A stretch of 64,000 nucleotides of DNA from Prado023 sp963798745 (GTDB lineage Bacteria; Actinomycetota; Actinomycetes; S36-B12; CAIYMF01): the NCBI GenBank assembly GCA_963798745.1, contig CAWCUF010000004.1, positions 206,830-270,829 on the forward strand, written 5' to 3'. Numbering within the stretch: the first letter of the stretch is position 1; each line of letters begins with the position of its first letter. The notes below the pieces were generated by a model that was not told where the DNA came from, made no database searches, and saw only the letters and a program-made list of their open reading frames with translations. The position numbers and the translations under genes were made by a program. Shown here one piece after another: positions 24,186 to 33,087 of the stretch.

Positions 24186-24726
24186 TCAGGACCGCGGAAG
24201 GCTGGGCGCGGGCAGGCGGGTGCCAAGGTGCCGGGCCCGGTCGACCCGGGCGATGGACCGGCGCAGTAGTGCGGCCCGGGTCGACACGCTGGGGGTGGCA
24301 TGCCTGCGCGCGATGTCAGCCAGTCGCGCCTGCGGGTCGATGATGGTGCCCTCGGGACTGGAGTGCATGTCGGAGTACACCAGGGCGTCGGCCAGCAGGG
24401 GAGTCCTCCCGCGCGAACCGTTCCACCAGGTCGTTGATGCCGTGATAGTGGGCCAGGATCACGGCCTGGGAGTGGTGGGCGACCAGGCCGACCAGCCGCG
24501 GCGGGTACCCGAGGGCGCGGAGGAACAGCGCCCCGTCCAGGGGGTGGAACCCGGTGTGGGCGATCTGCGGGGCGTAGCCGATGTCATGCAGGGTGGCGGC
24601 GGCGACCAGCAGTTCCGCTTCGCGGGGGTGGAAGAGGACTGCCAGCGTGTCGGCCACCTGCCCGGCGGCCTGCACGTGCGGCCACCGGGTGCCCTGGTCG
24701 CCCAACAGGTCGCGTGACAAAGCCAT
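24186..24726 (-). pseudogene. HD-domain phosphohydrolase, frameshifted
   Basis: From ATG 24726 the protein reads MALSRDLLGDQGTRWPHVQA and then the HD signature AATLHDIGYAPQIAHTGFHP, whose His-Asp pair binds metal. It continues to HYHGINDLVERFAREDSP. Near 24400 a shift at CCCC is needed to continue as LLADALVYSDMHSSPEGT and ADIARRHATPSVSTRA to the stop at 24186. Repaired, it is a typical short HD hydrolase of about 180 residues. The indel at a C run makes sequencing error possible. Substrate unknown. Confidence 0.7.
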
Positions 24727-25055
24727 GATCTCGTCTCGTGAGGGCAGCGTGCCCTTCTGCGACCTGCGACTCAGTACCGTCGCGTGACCTCGCCCCATCG
24801 CCAAATGCTGAGGTGCTCCTGCGGGTTTGGCAAGCGCAGAATCCGGTTGTGAGTGAGACCCGCTGCGCTCCCGCGGGAGTCTGCCACCAGCACCGTGACT
24901 CTGGGTTCCGATTTGGTGGCAGACCGGTCGATTCAGGGCTGGAGCGGGTTCCAAGGACAAGCCGACCGTGCGGTTGTATTGCTGTTGATCTACGCTCCCG
25001 TCGTGGTTCCGCACTCCTCGTGGGGAGCGGATGGTTCGTCCCTGAGGAGATTCCG
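24727..25055. other. intergenic upstream of the P-type ATPase gene
   Basis: No gene is recognisable. The stretch separates the minus-strand HD gene from the ATPase operon and must hold the ATPase promoter, but I see no -35/-10 pair at a convincing spacing. Confidence 0.35.
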
Positions 25056-27779
25056 ATGAGCACGCCTGAGACTGCGCCTGCCCCCGCAGCGTCGACGTCG
25101 TGGTACGCGAAGTCCGCACAGGAGACTGCGTCCGCGGTCGGGGTCGAGGTTGGTACCGGTCTCAGTGGTGCGGAGGCGGCGGCGCGGTTGGCGAAGTATG
25201 GGCCGAACGCGTTGGCTGCGGAGGCGGCCGCTCCGGGGTGGAAGCGGTTCCTGGCGCAGTACAAGTCGTACATGCAGATCATCCTGGTCGGGGCGGCGGT
25301 CGCCTCGATCCTGATCGGGGAGGTCTCCACGGGCCTGGCAGTCCTGCTGATCACCGCCTTGAACGCGCTCGGCGGGTTGCGTCAGCAGGGCAAGGCGGAG
25401 AGCGCGATGAATGCGCTGCAGTCGATGCTCAAGACCCAGGCCCGGGTCCGCCGTGACGGCACCGAGGTGAAGGTCGACGCCGACCAGGTGGTCGTCGGCG
25501 ACGTGGTCCTGCTGGCTGCTGGGGACGATGTGTGCGCTGATGGGCGGATCATCGACGCGACGTCGCTGCAGATCGACGAGTCGGCGTTGACCGGCGAGAG
25601 CGTCCCAGCGTCGAAGAGCACGGACATCGTCACCGCCGAGAAGCCGGTCCTGGGCGACCAGTCGAACATGGCGTTCATGAACACCCCGGTGACCCACGGA
25701 AGTGGCGTGATGATCGTCACCGGCACGGGATCGAACACGGCGGTGGGCACCATCTCGGGGATGTTGAAGTCCACCCCCACCCTGAAGACGCCGATGACCA
25801 CGCAGCTGGACACCCTCACGCTGTGGATCGCCGGGGCCGCGGGGCTCACGATCGTGATCATGTTCGCCCTGGGGCTCTCCCGCGGGGAGTCAGCATCGGT
25901 GATCTTCACCACCGCCATCGCGCTGGCGCTGGCCGCCGTGCCCATGGCGATGCCGACTGTCCTTCAGGTGATCATGTCCACCGGGTCGACGAAGCTGGCA
26001 TCGGAGGGGGCGGTGGTCAAGAGCCTGGACTCGGTCGAGACCCTCGGCTCGACGTCGGCGATCAACTCCGACAAGACCGGCACGTTGACGATGAACCAGG
26101 TGACGGTGGTCGAGGTGATCGACCCCACCGACCGATACTCCGTGTCGGGCATGGGCTATGGACTCGACGGACAGGTCCAGCACGCGGCGGGGAACACCAA
26201 CACGATCGAGGCGGCGATCCTGCCGTTCCTGATCACCAACGACGCCAAGCTGGTCGACGGCAAGGTCGTGGGCGACCCGACGGAGGGCGCCCTGCTGGTC
26301 CTCGGGCACAAAGCGGGGCTGGACATCGAGGGCACCCAGGCCGCCTACCCCCGCCTCGCCACGCTGCCCTTCGACCCCACCTACAAGTTCATGGCCACGT
26401 TCTGCGACGCCAACGACGACGCGGGCAACGCGGTCGTCCGCGTGTTCGTCAAGGGCGCCGGCCCGGCGGTGATCGCCGAGGCGACGACAGCGCTGGCCAA
26501 CGGCCAGAGCGTCCCGTGGGGCGATCCGCAGGTCGAACGGGCGAATGCCGAGATGGATCGCCTCGGCGGGAAGGGCCTGCGCGTCATGGCCGCGGCGATG
26601 CGCGACCTCGACCCCGCCACGTTCGACCCGCAGGGGGACCTGCTGTCGCTGATCACAGACCTGCAGATGACGGCGATCGTCGGGATGATCGACCCGCCCC
26701 GAGAGGAGTCGCTCGGCGCGGTCAAGGCCGCGCAGGACGCCAACATCCGGGTGCGGATGGTCACCGGCGACGACGTGGTCACCGGGGCGGCGATCGCCAA
26801 GCAACTGGGTATCCCCGGCGAGGCGATCCTCGGCACCGAGCTGGCGGCCATGTCCGAGGAGGAGCGACTGGCGCGGATCGACAGCATTGGCGTGGTCGGC
26901 CGGGTGGCCCCCGAGCACAAGGTCCTCATGGTCGAGACCCTGCGCAAGAAGGGCGACGTCGTGGCGATGACCGGCGACGGGGTCAACGACGCCCCGGCGA
27001 TCAAGGCCGCCGACATCGGCATCGCGATGGGCTCGGGCACCCAGGTGGCCAAGAACGCCGGGAAGATGATCCTCACCGACGACAACTTCGCCACGATCGT
27101 GCAGGCAGTGTCCGAGGGCCGCAAGCTCTACGACAACATGCTCAAGTACATCCGGTTCATGCTCGTCGCCCTGGTCACCTACGTGGTCACGTTCCTGATG
27201 GCCAGCATCCTCAACATCGCCGGCGGAGAGCCGTTCACCGCCACGCAGATCCTGTGGATCAACTTCCTGATCACCGCCCCGGTGGGCATCGCCCTGGGCC
27301 TGGACAAGGAGACCCCGGGCCTGATGACCCGCATGCCGCGGCCGAGGGCGGACAAGATCATGAGCCCCGCGGTGATCACGACCGTCGGCCTGGTCGGGCT
27401 GTTCATGGCCGCGGCGATCAACCTGGTCATCGTCTACGGGGAGAACACCTACGGCAAGGCCGAGATCGGCAGCACGATGGGCCTGGTCGCGTTCTCCCTG
27501 ATGCTGGTGATCGCCGGGTTCGAGAGCCGCGACCAGACAGCCACCATCCTGGACAGCGACACCTTCGACAACAAGACCCTGAACATCACCATGCTCCTGC
27601 AGGTCGCCCTGGCCCTGCTGATCGCCCGGGGAGGAGTCCTGACGGGCCTGCTCGGCAACGCGACCCTGACCGACAACCAATGGCTGATCGGAGCCGCACC
27701 GGCCGCAGTCCTCCTGATCCTCTGGGAGCTGGGCAAGGCCCTTGCGCGTTCCCGCTCGGGCAGCCACACCTCATCCTGA
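25056..27779 (+). CDS. P-type cation-transporting ATPase
   Basis: This is a 907-residue P-type ATPase. It has an N-terminal cation ATPase domain (GLSGAEAAARLAKYGPNAL), actuator motif LTGES, phosphorylation motif NSDKTGTLT with Asp339, and hinge motifs MVTGDD and TGDGVNDAP (near 640). The usual residue before SDKTG is Cys; here it is Asn. The M4 segment reads AVPMAMPTVLQVIM, closer to the P-x-AMPTVL of plasma-membrane proton pumps than to the PEGL of calcium pumps. M6 (INFLITAPVGIALGLD) lacks the Thr-Asp of SERCA. The ion is therefore uncertain. ATG 25056 follows GAGGAGA. A PPK2 gene follows after 35 bp. Confidence 0.9.
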   Translation: MSTPETAPAPAASTSWYAKSAQETASAVGVEVGTGLSGAEAAARLAKYGPNALAAEAAAPGWKRFLAQYKSYMQIILVGAAVASILIGEVSTGLAVLLITALNALGGLRQQGKAESAMNALQSMLKTQARVRRDGTEVKVDADQVVVGDVVLLAAGDDVCADGRIIDATSLQIDESALTGESVPASKSTDIVTAEKPVLGDQSNMAFMNTPVTHGSGVMIVTGTGSNTAVGTISGMLKSTPTLKTPMTTQLDTLTLWIAGAAGLTIVIMFALGLSRGESASVIFTTAIALALAAVPMAMPTVLQVIMSTGSTKLASEGAVVKSLDSVETLGSTSAINSDKTGTLTMNQVTVVEVIDPTDRYSVSGMGYGLDGQVQHAAGNTNTIEAAILPFLITNDAKLVDGKVVGDPTEGALLVLGHKAGLDIEGTQAAYPRLATLPFDPTYKFMATFCDANDDAGNAVVRVFVKGAGPAVIAEATTALANGQSVPWGDPQVERANAEMDRLGGKGLRVMAAAMRDLDPATFDPQGDLLSLITDLQMTAIVGMIDPPREESLGAVKAAQDANIRVRMVTGDDVVTGAAIAKQLGIPGEAILGTELAAMSEEERLARIDSIGVVGRVAPEHKVLMVETLRKKGDVVAMTGDGVNDAPAIKAADIGIAMGSGTQVAKNAGKMILTDDNFATIVQAVSEGRKLYDNMLKYIRFMLVALVTYVVTFLMASILNIAGGEPFTATQILWINFLITAPVGIALGLDKETPGLMTRMPRPRADKIMSPAVITTVGLVGLFMAAAINLVIVYGENTYGKAEIGSTMGLVAFSLMLVIAGFESRDQTATILDSDTFDNKTLNITMLLQVALALLIARGGVLTGLLGNATLTDNQWLIGAAPAAVLLILWELGKALARSRSGSHTSS

Positions 27780-27814
27780 GAACCTCGACCGATCGCGCGA
27801 CGGGAGCAGACATC

Positions 27815-28696
27815 ATGGGCACGGACACGAAGAAGGCCAAGAAGGGCACCAAGAAGGGCAAGAAGGAGCATGAGGCTCCCCTGGGGACACCCGCCGACGC
27901 GACCGACGACTCGGGCGCCCGCCCCAAGATGAAGACCAAGGAGTACGAGAAGGAGATGCGCCGCCTGCAGGGCGAGCTCGTCGCGATGCAGGAATGGGTG
28001 AAGACGACCGGGGCCAAGGTGTGCATCGTGTTCGAGGGCCTGGACTCGGCCGGCAAGGGCGGCACCATCGCCCGGATCACCGAGCGGACCAGCCCCCGGG
28101 TGTTCAAGCACATCGCCCTTCCGACGCCCACGGAGCGGGAGAAGTCCCAGATGTACGTCCAGCGCTACATGGCCCACTTCCCCTCCGCCGGCGAGGTCGC
28201 CATCTTCGACCGCAGCTGGTACAACCGAGCCGGGGTCGAGCCAGTCATGGGGTACTGCACCCCCGAGCAGACCGAGGCGTTCCTGCGGATGGTCCCGCTG
28301 GTCGAGAAGGCGATGGTCGACAACGGGATCATCCTGGTCAAGTACTGGCTCAACGTCAGCGTCGACGAGCAGACCCGCCGGCTGGCCAACCGAATCACCG
28401 ACCCGGTCAAGATCTGGAAGCTGTCCCCGACGGACCTGAAGTCCTACAGCCGGCACTACGAGTACTGCCGCGCGCGCGACGCCATGCTCGAGGCCACCGA
28501 CACGGGGTGGGCGCCCTGGTTCATCGTCGACAACAACGACAAGAAGCGTGGACGGCTCAACATCATCAGCCACCTGCTCAGCCAGATCCCCTACCAGGCG
28601 CCTCCCGCGGAGGACGTCGTGATGCCCAAGAAGCCGACCCCCCGTGGGTACGTCCAACCCGACGAGACCCGCAACCACATCCCCACCCCGTTCTGA
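27815..28696 (+). CDS. ppk2: polyphosphate kinase 2
   Basis: This is a 293-residue PPK2-family kinase, which uses polyphosphate to phosphorylate nucleotides or the reverse. Walker A is FEGLDSAGKGG (about residue 73), followed by the lid-proximal ARITERTSPRVFKHIALP. Walker B is FDRSWYNRAGVEPVMG (about 131), and KYWLNVSVDEQ, WKLSPTDLKS and SRHYEYCRARDAML are conserved family blocks. The N-terminal 40 residues are Lys-rich and probably bind the anionic polymer. It starts 35 bp after the P-type ATPase, likely in one transcript. Local regeneration of ATP for the pump is a reasonable hypothesis but is not shown. Confidence 0.92.
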   Translation: MGTDTKKAKKGTKKGKKEHEAPLGTPADATDDSGARPKMKTKEYEKEMRRLQGELVAMQEWVKTTGAKVCIVFEGLDSAGKGGTIARITERTSPRVFKHIALPTPTEREKSQMYVQRYMAHFPSAGEVAIFDRSWYNRAGVEPVMGYCTPEQTEAFLRMVPLVEKAMVDNGIILVKYWLNVSVDEQTRRLANRITDPVKIWKLSPTDLKSYSRHYEYCRARDAMLEATDTGWAPWFIVDNNDKKRGRLNIISHLLSQIPYQAPPAEDVVMPKKPTPRGYVQPDETRNHIPTPF

Positions 28697-28948
28697 GCAG
28701 CACCGGTTGGCGCTGCTCTGCAACATCCGTCGGATCGAGATGGCAGGGCGCCCGCGACCACAATGGCCGATGGGAGTTGACAAGCGCCCCGCTGGGCGGG
28801 AATGGATGTGGCCGGACAACTAGTGTGGCCCTTCGTCGTCGTTCCTCGTCGGGAGTAGCCGAAGCGCGCAGCTCCCCCCGTCCAAGGCCGTCGCCCCCGT
28901 GAGGGCAAACTGAGTGGCACCAATCGAGTCGTGATCGGAGCACCCCCC

Positions 28949-30415
28949 ATGGGGAAGAAGAAGGACGAAGGCCCGGAGAAGAAGGCCAAGGCCGGACCCA
29001 AGGCCCCGCCCGCGACTCAGGTCCAGCGCGCCCCAGAGTTGGCTGCGGTGGGCAGGTCTGTCCGCAAGGAGATCCCCCGGTCACAGTTGGGCACCTGGGT
29101 GGCTCCGGCGGATCGCCGCGACCCAGTGGACGTGCTGGCCGATCAGTCGGTGGGGCGTCTGGAGGACCTGGTCCCGCTGCGCTACGCGCGGATGTCGGCC
29201 TCCGCGTTCACCTTCTACCGGGGGGCGGCGGCGTTGATGGCCAACGACCTGGGCACCCAGGTGAGAACTGGGCTCACTGTTCAGCTGGCCGGCGACGCCC
29301 ACCTGGCGAACTTCGGCGGTTTCGCCACCGCGGAGCGCTCGCTGGTCTTCGACCTGAATGACTTCGACGAGACCCTGCCCGGGCCCTTCGAGTGGGACCT
29401 CAAGCGGCTCGTGGCCAGCTTCGAGGTCGCCGGACGCCACTTGAGCTTCACCCGCGCGCAGTCCGACGTGATCCTCGCTGCGGCCGCGAGGGAGTACCGC
29501 AACGCCATGGCCGGGTTCGCGGAGATGCCGCAGCTGGATGTCTGGTACGCCCGCATCCAGGCCGAGGACATCCTGACCAGGTGGGCCGGGTCGGTGGATC
29601 CAGCGCGTGTCGAGTCGTTCCAGCGCACCCTGGCCAAGGGACGCAAGAAGACCAGCGCCCGCGCGGTATCGCGCTACACGACGATGGGACCAGACGGCCA
29701 GCTGCGGGTAATCAGCGACCCGCCATTCGTCGAGCCCATCAGCGAGCTCACGGACATGGAAGAGGCACAGGTCCGCACCTGGGTGGAAGGGATCCTCGCC
29801 GAGTACCGCAGCACGCTTCCCGATGAACTGAAGGTCCTGCTCGACGGTTACCGGGTCGTCGACGCCGCACGCAAGATCGTGGGCGTGGGCTCGGTCGGCA
29901 CCCGCTGCTGGATCGCCCTGCTGGTGGGGAAGAACGACCCCTCCGACGACCTCGTCCTGCAATTCAAGGAGGCCACCGCTTCCGTGCTTGAGCCGGTGAC
30001 CGAACCGAGCAGGTACGACAACCACGGCCAGAGGGTCGTCGAGGGGCAACGTCTGATGCAGTCCGCCAGCGACATGCTGCTGGGATGGACCCGGGTCGAA
30101 GGGCTCGACGGCGTGCGGCGCGACTTCTACGTGCGCCAGATGTGGGACTGGAAGACCTCGGCCGACCTCGAGACCATGGACCACCCGGGGATGGAGGTGT
30201 ACGCCCGCATGTGCGGGTGGACCCTGGCACGGGCGCATGCCCGCAGCGGGGACCGGTTCGCCATCGCCGCCTACCTCGGCTCGGGCGACACTTTCACCCG
30301 CGCCATGCAGGACTTCGCGGTGCTCTACGCCGACCAGAACCAGCGCGACTACGAGGCGTTCCTCCGGGCGATCGCCGAGGGCCGCATCCCGCGGGCCGAC
30401 ATCAGCGAGAAATGA
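28949..30415 (+). CDS. DUF2252 family protein
   Basis: This is a 488-residue DUF2252 protein with a kinase-like fold. Signature blocks are RYARMSASAFTFYRGAAALM, the catalytic-loop-like VQLAGDAHLANFGGF (H-x-x-N) near residue 115, and FDLNDFDETLPGPFEWDLKR, equivalent to a metal-binding Asp motif. Later blocks are YRVVDAARKIVGVGSVGTR and RDFYVRQMWDWK. The N-terminal 30 residues are Lys-rich. The function of the family is unknown; the fold suggests phosphotransfer. I take ATG 28949; a GTG at 28931 in frame is possible. It lies 252 bp after PPK2, on the same strand. Confidence 0.85.
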   Translation: MGKKKDEGPEKKAKAGPKAPPATQVQRAPELAAVGRSVRKEIPRSQLGTWVAPADRRDPVDVLADQSVGRLEDLVPLRYARMSASAFTFYRGAAALMANDLGTQVRTGLTVQLAGDAHLANFGGFATAERSLVFDLNDFDETLPGPFEWDLKRLVASFEVAGRHLSFTRAQSDVILAAAAREYRNAMAGFAEMPQLDVWYARIQAEDILTRWAGSVDPARVESFQRTLAKGRKKTSARAVSRYTTMGPDGQLRVISDPPFVEPISELTDMEEAQVRTWVEGILAEYRSTLPDELKVLLDGYRVVDAARKIVGVGSVGTRCWIALLVGKNDPSDDLVLQFKEATASVLEPVTEPSRYDNHGQRVVEGQRLMQSASDMLLGWTRVEGLDGVRRDFYVRQMWDWKTSADLETMDHPGMEVYARMCGWTLARAHARSGDRFAIAAYLGSGDTFTRAMQDFAVLYADQNQRDYEAFLRAIAEGRIPRADISEK

Positions 30416-30455
30416 CCGTTGGGTGAGATGAGAGGTGAACGGCCCACCACGGCGC
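30413..30455. repeat. fragment of dispersed repeat (module B middle)
   Basis: TTGGGTGAGATGAGAGGTGA and ACGGCCCACCACGGC match the middle of module B at 32205, 49045 and 58805. It abuts the stop codon of the DUF2252 gene. Confidence 0.5.
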
Positions 30456-30682
30456 GCAAAATGCCCACTCCGCCAACCACATGCAGGCATCAGTCGACCT
30501 GGCGTCGGCGCCGGGTCAGCCGCGGGACGCGTGGTAGTGGGTGGGAACTCGCCGACCCACCTTCGGCACCCCGACACCCAGGGCTGAGCCGACGTCGCCG
30601 ATGGCCGTGGCCCACGCCAGGGCAGCCCACCTTGTGGGCCGAGATCGGTAGGTCCGGGAGTGGGGTAGCGCGTCCCGGCAGG

Positions 30683-31192
30683 TCAGCCGCCGCTGGTGAA
30701 GGTCAGTACCTGGTCTGGACCTGCGAACAGGTCCAGCAGCCCCTCGCTGTTCACCGAGTACGCGGTGACCGTTTGCAGGGCCGTGAGGTACTGGGTCTCC
30801 GCGTCCATCGCGGCCTGCTCGCCGGCCATCGCCGTCGACGCGATCGGGCCGAAGGTCAGGGAGCCGTCAGCCGAGGACGTGTATGAGGCGCTGTAGGTGT
30901 TCACCCCACCATTTCCAGTGGCCTCGGCCGCCGCGAAGTCCAGCGTGATCCCCAAGTCGGACAGGGTCGTGTTCGTGTAGGAAGCGCCGCTGAGCGCCCA
31001 CATGGTGTCGGCCAACTCAGCCCCTCCGGTCGGCAGGGGCGCAGTCCCGATGCCTGCGGCGGCCGAGGCGGCCTGGCTCGAAACGGCCGGGCTAGTGTCG
31101 GAACTCGGCGAGTCGGAGCTGCACGAGGCAAAGGCCGGGATCAGGAGCACCCCAGCAACACCGGCCATCAGTTTCGAGATCTTCACGTCCAC
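30683..31192 (-). CDS. META-domain lipoprotein
   Basis: This is a 169-residue predicted lipoprotein. The signal (KLMAGVAGVLLIPAFASC) ends in an AFASC lipobox, followed by a Ser-rich linker. The rest resembles a META/HslJ-type domain (ADTMWALSGASYTNTTLSDL, ITLDFAAAEATGNGGVNTYS, YLTALQTVTAYSVNSEGLLD). Such domains are small extracytoplasmic beta/alpha modules linked to stress tolerance. GTG 31192 is used; GTG 31186, two codons later, has better spacing to AGGAG and may be the true start. It is monocistronic as far as I can see. Confidence 0.75.
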   Translation of the reverse strand: MDVKISKLMAGVAGVLLIPAFASCSSDSPSSDTSPAVSSQAASAAAGIGTAPLPTGGAELADTMWALSGASYTNTTLSDLGITLDFAAAEATGNGGVNTYSASYTSSADGSLTFGPIASTAMAGEQAAMDAETQYLTALQTVTAYSVNSEGLLDLFAGPDQVLTFTSGG

Positions 31193-31484
31193 ACACTCCT
31201 GGCCAGTGGGGTTGCGGTGCGCGCACCTGGCGTCAGCCGTCCGACGAACCGAGTTGCCCGACGGTCCCCACCGGGTGGGGACACTACGCGACCAACTGTT
31301 CGCACCACGGCATTATCGTGATTGCGTCGCATCAGGCCTCCCAGCCCAGCACCCAGCATCTGCAGGTGTCGAGCATCCCGTCAGAGTCCATGGGAGGCTG
31401 GCCGCGTGCCGCAGGTCGAACCCCGGTACACCCAACTCCCTGCCCGTCTGGCACTCTCCCGGCGGCCACTTGAAAGGAATCACC

Positions 31485-31799
31485 ATGTCCGAGAACCCCC
31501 TGCTCGACACCATCGTCGGGATCAACGCCGTCTCCCTAGCGAACCTGGACAACAGCCTCGAAGCCGTTCTGCTCGTCCGACTCGCGGCACTGGTTGCTGT
31601 GGACGCCCCGCCCGCCTCGTACCTGGCCACCCTGCGGGCAGCCGAGGGCACCCTGCTCGACCTTGAGGACGCCCGTAGCGTGCTGATCGCCGTAGCCCCG
31701 ATCGTGGGCACCCCGAAGGTCATCTCCGCCGCACGCAACCTCGCCGACGCAGTCGGCTTCGAGATCGCGATCGAGGACATCCTGGCCGACGAAGCCTGA
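31485..31799 (+). CDS. carboxymuconolactone decarboxylase-like protein
   Basis: This is a 104-residue all-helical protein of the CMD/AhpD-like group. The helix pair LVRLAALVAVDAPPASYLAT and the segment EDARSVLIAVAPIVGTPKVI match the family repeat. The redox CxxC motif of AhpD is absent, so it is not an AhpD-type peroxidase partner. ATG 31485 has GAAAGGA upstream. A strong hairpin terminator follows 13 bp after the stop, so the gene is a single unit. Substrate unknown. Confidence 0.8.
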   Translation: MSENPLLDTIVGINAVSLANLDNSLEAVLLVRLAALVAVDAPPASYLATLRAAEGTLLDLEDARSVLIAVAPIVGTPKVISAARNLADAVGFEIAIEDILADEA

Positions 31800-31812
31800 G
31801 CCCAGTCCCCAT

Positions 31813-31844
31813 GTTCGCCCCCAGCAGAGAAGCCGGGGGCGAAC
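31813..31844 (+). terminator. rho-independent-like terminator
   Basis: GTTCGCCCCC (31813-31822) pairs perfectly with GGGGGCGAAC (31835-31844) across a 12-nt loop, just after the CMD-like gene. There is no U tract, as is common in actinobacteria. Confidence 0.7.
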
Positions 31845-32049
31845 GTACGTCCGGGGACCCTACAAGACAAGGAGCACGACCCACGCCGGATGCCGAACCT
31901 CTCGCGAGAACCGCCCCGATCATTGCCGTGGCGGGGACTGTGGCGAGCATCGGACGTCCCGATGGACCCGTCCGAATGCCTCCCTGGGACCGGGACGTCC
32001 AACGAAACGCGATTGTCAGGCGGTTGGAATCCTGATAGCCCATTCTGGG

Positions 32050-32260
32050 CCGGTGTGCAGCGCCCGGGTGTCTCAGCGTGGCTGTCGACGGCAGGGCTGG
32101 CCGGGCTGGTCGACTCTTACCCTGAGTGATCGCTGACACCCCAAAACGACACTTCGCCGGCCAACCTCGCCTCGAGCGCGGGCCGCTCGTGCCTTGGTCA
32201 CGTTGAGTGAGATGCGACAGGTGAACGGCCGACCACGGTCAAGCAGGATGGCGCCGCACT
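32050..32260. repeat. dispersed repeat, full A-B copy
   Basis: Module A (GGTGTGCAGCGCCCGGGTGT, GCTGTCGACGGCAGGGCTGG, CTGAGTGATCGCTGACACC) is followed directly by module B (GGCCGCTCGTGCCTTGGTCA, GTGAGATGCGACAGGTGAAC). The A-B order matches the copies at 48876 and 53081. Confidence 0.75.
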
Positions 32261-32309
32261 AGCTGCTGCATAGGCGGCGGTGTGGGTCACCTCTCGGATT
32301 GGTTAGCGG

Positions 32310-32915
32310 TCAGAGGCGCTGGAACAGGTACGCGAACGCGGTGTGCGTGTAGGCGATCCCGCGGCCGCTGGCGCGGATCGCTTTGGCGTTCGCGTTCTCC
32401 GGGTTTTTGGGGATCAGGTACCGGTCGAGTCTGTCCGTGGTCAGTCGGTAGCGATCGTCGCGGTGGTGCACGACCGCCGCGAGTCGCACCGTCGGGTCGA
32501 GGGCGGCCACGCTGGCGTCACCGTGACTGGTGTTGGCCAGCAGCCATCCCCCCGCGCGCAGGTAGCGGCCGCAGTGCTGCCACACCGGCCCGGCGAACAG
32601 GGAGATGAGCAGGTCCACACTGCCCTCGGCGAGGTCGAGCTGGTGGGTGTAGTCAGCGCCGATGTAGCGCACCTCGCTCCCTGCATCGGGGCGGGTGCGC
32701 CCGGCCAGCTCGGCGGCCACGAGGTCGGGGTCGGCGAAGAACCGCCCCGCGCGCGGGTCAGAGTCGACGTAGACCACGGAGGCAAATGCAGTCGACGGAG
32801 ACAGGTCAACGTAGCTGCCGGGGTACAACACCCGCTCGATCGGCCACCCGTCGGCCAGTGCAGCGAACAGGCCCGAGCGGTCCCCGATCGACTCCCGGTA
32901 CTGCGACCACGTCAC
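32310..32915 (-). CDS. Rossmann-fold methyltransferase-like protein
   Basis: This is a 201-residue protein. VLYPGSYVDLSPSTAFASVV near residue 28 takes the place of the SAM-binding motif I, followed by an acidic loop VVYVDSDPRAGRFF and the post-core SVDLLISLFAGPVWQHCGRY and AGGWLLANTSHGDAS. This is a class I methyltransferase-like fold with an unusual glycine loop. Activity is not certain. GTG 32915 is chosen because the longer frame to 32957 runs into repeat-like sequence. Function unknown. Confidence 0.6.
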   Translation of the reverse strand: MTWSQYRESIGDRSGLFAALADGWPIERVLYPGSYVDLSPSTAFASVVYVDSDPRAGRFFADPDLVAAELAGRTRPDAGSEVRYIGADYTHQLDLAEGSVDLLISLFAGPVWQHCGRYLRAGGWLLANTSHGDASVAALDPTVRLAAVVHHRDDRYRLTTDRLDRYLIPKNPENANAKAIRASGRGIAYTHTAFAYLFQRL

Positions 32916-32966
32916 CAGCCTCGCCACCGCCCCATCCCAGCACGTCCGCACGACCACACGGCGGCC

Positions 32967-32998
32967 AAGCGCGATTTGCGGCGAAGTGGGTCAGGTGG
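32967..32998. repeat. fragment of dispersed repeat (end of module B)
   Basis: GCGATTTGCGGCGAAGTGGG followed by TCAGGTG matches the module B end at 53323-53343. It lies directly upstream of the methyltransferase-like gene. Confidence 0.5.
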
Positions 32999-33087
32999 CT
33001 TGTGGCTCCGGCTGGCCCGTGAGGCGACTATGTATGTCGAAGTGCAGACGCGACGGCCGCACGCTCGACCCAGGCCTGCGGCAAGCG

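Noticed and set aside
24975..24996. Promoter TTGTAT...TACGCT before the P-type ATPase
   Set aside because: Spacing between the two boxes is only about 11 nt; not credible for a sigma-A promoter.
25890..27767. 625-residue minus-strand open frame
   Set aside because: It is antisense to the P-type ATPase gene, His/Asp/Arg-rich, and has no domain. It is a codon-bias shadow.
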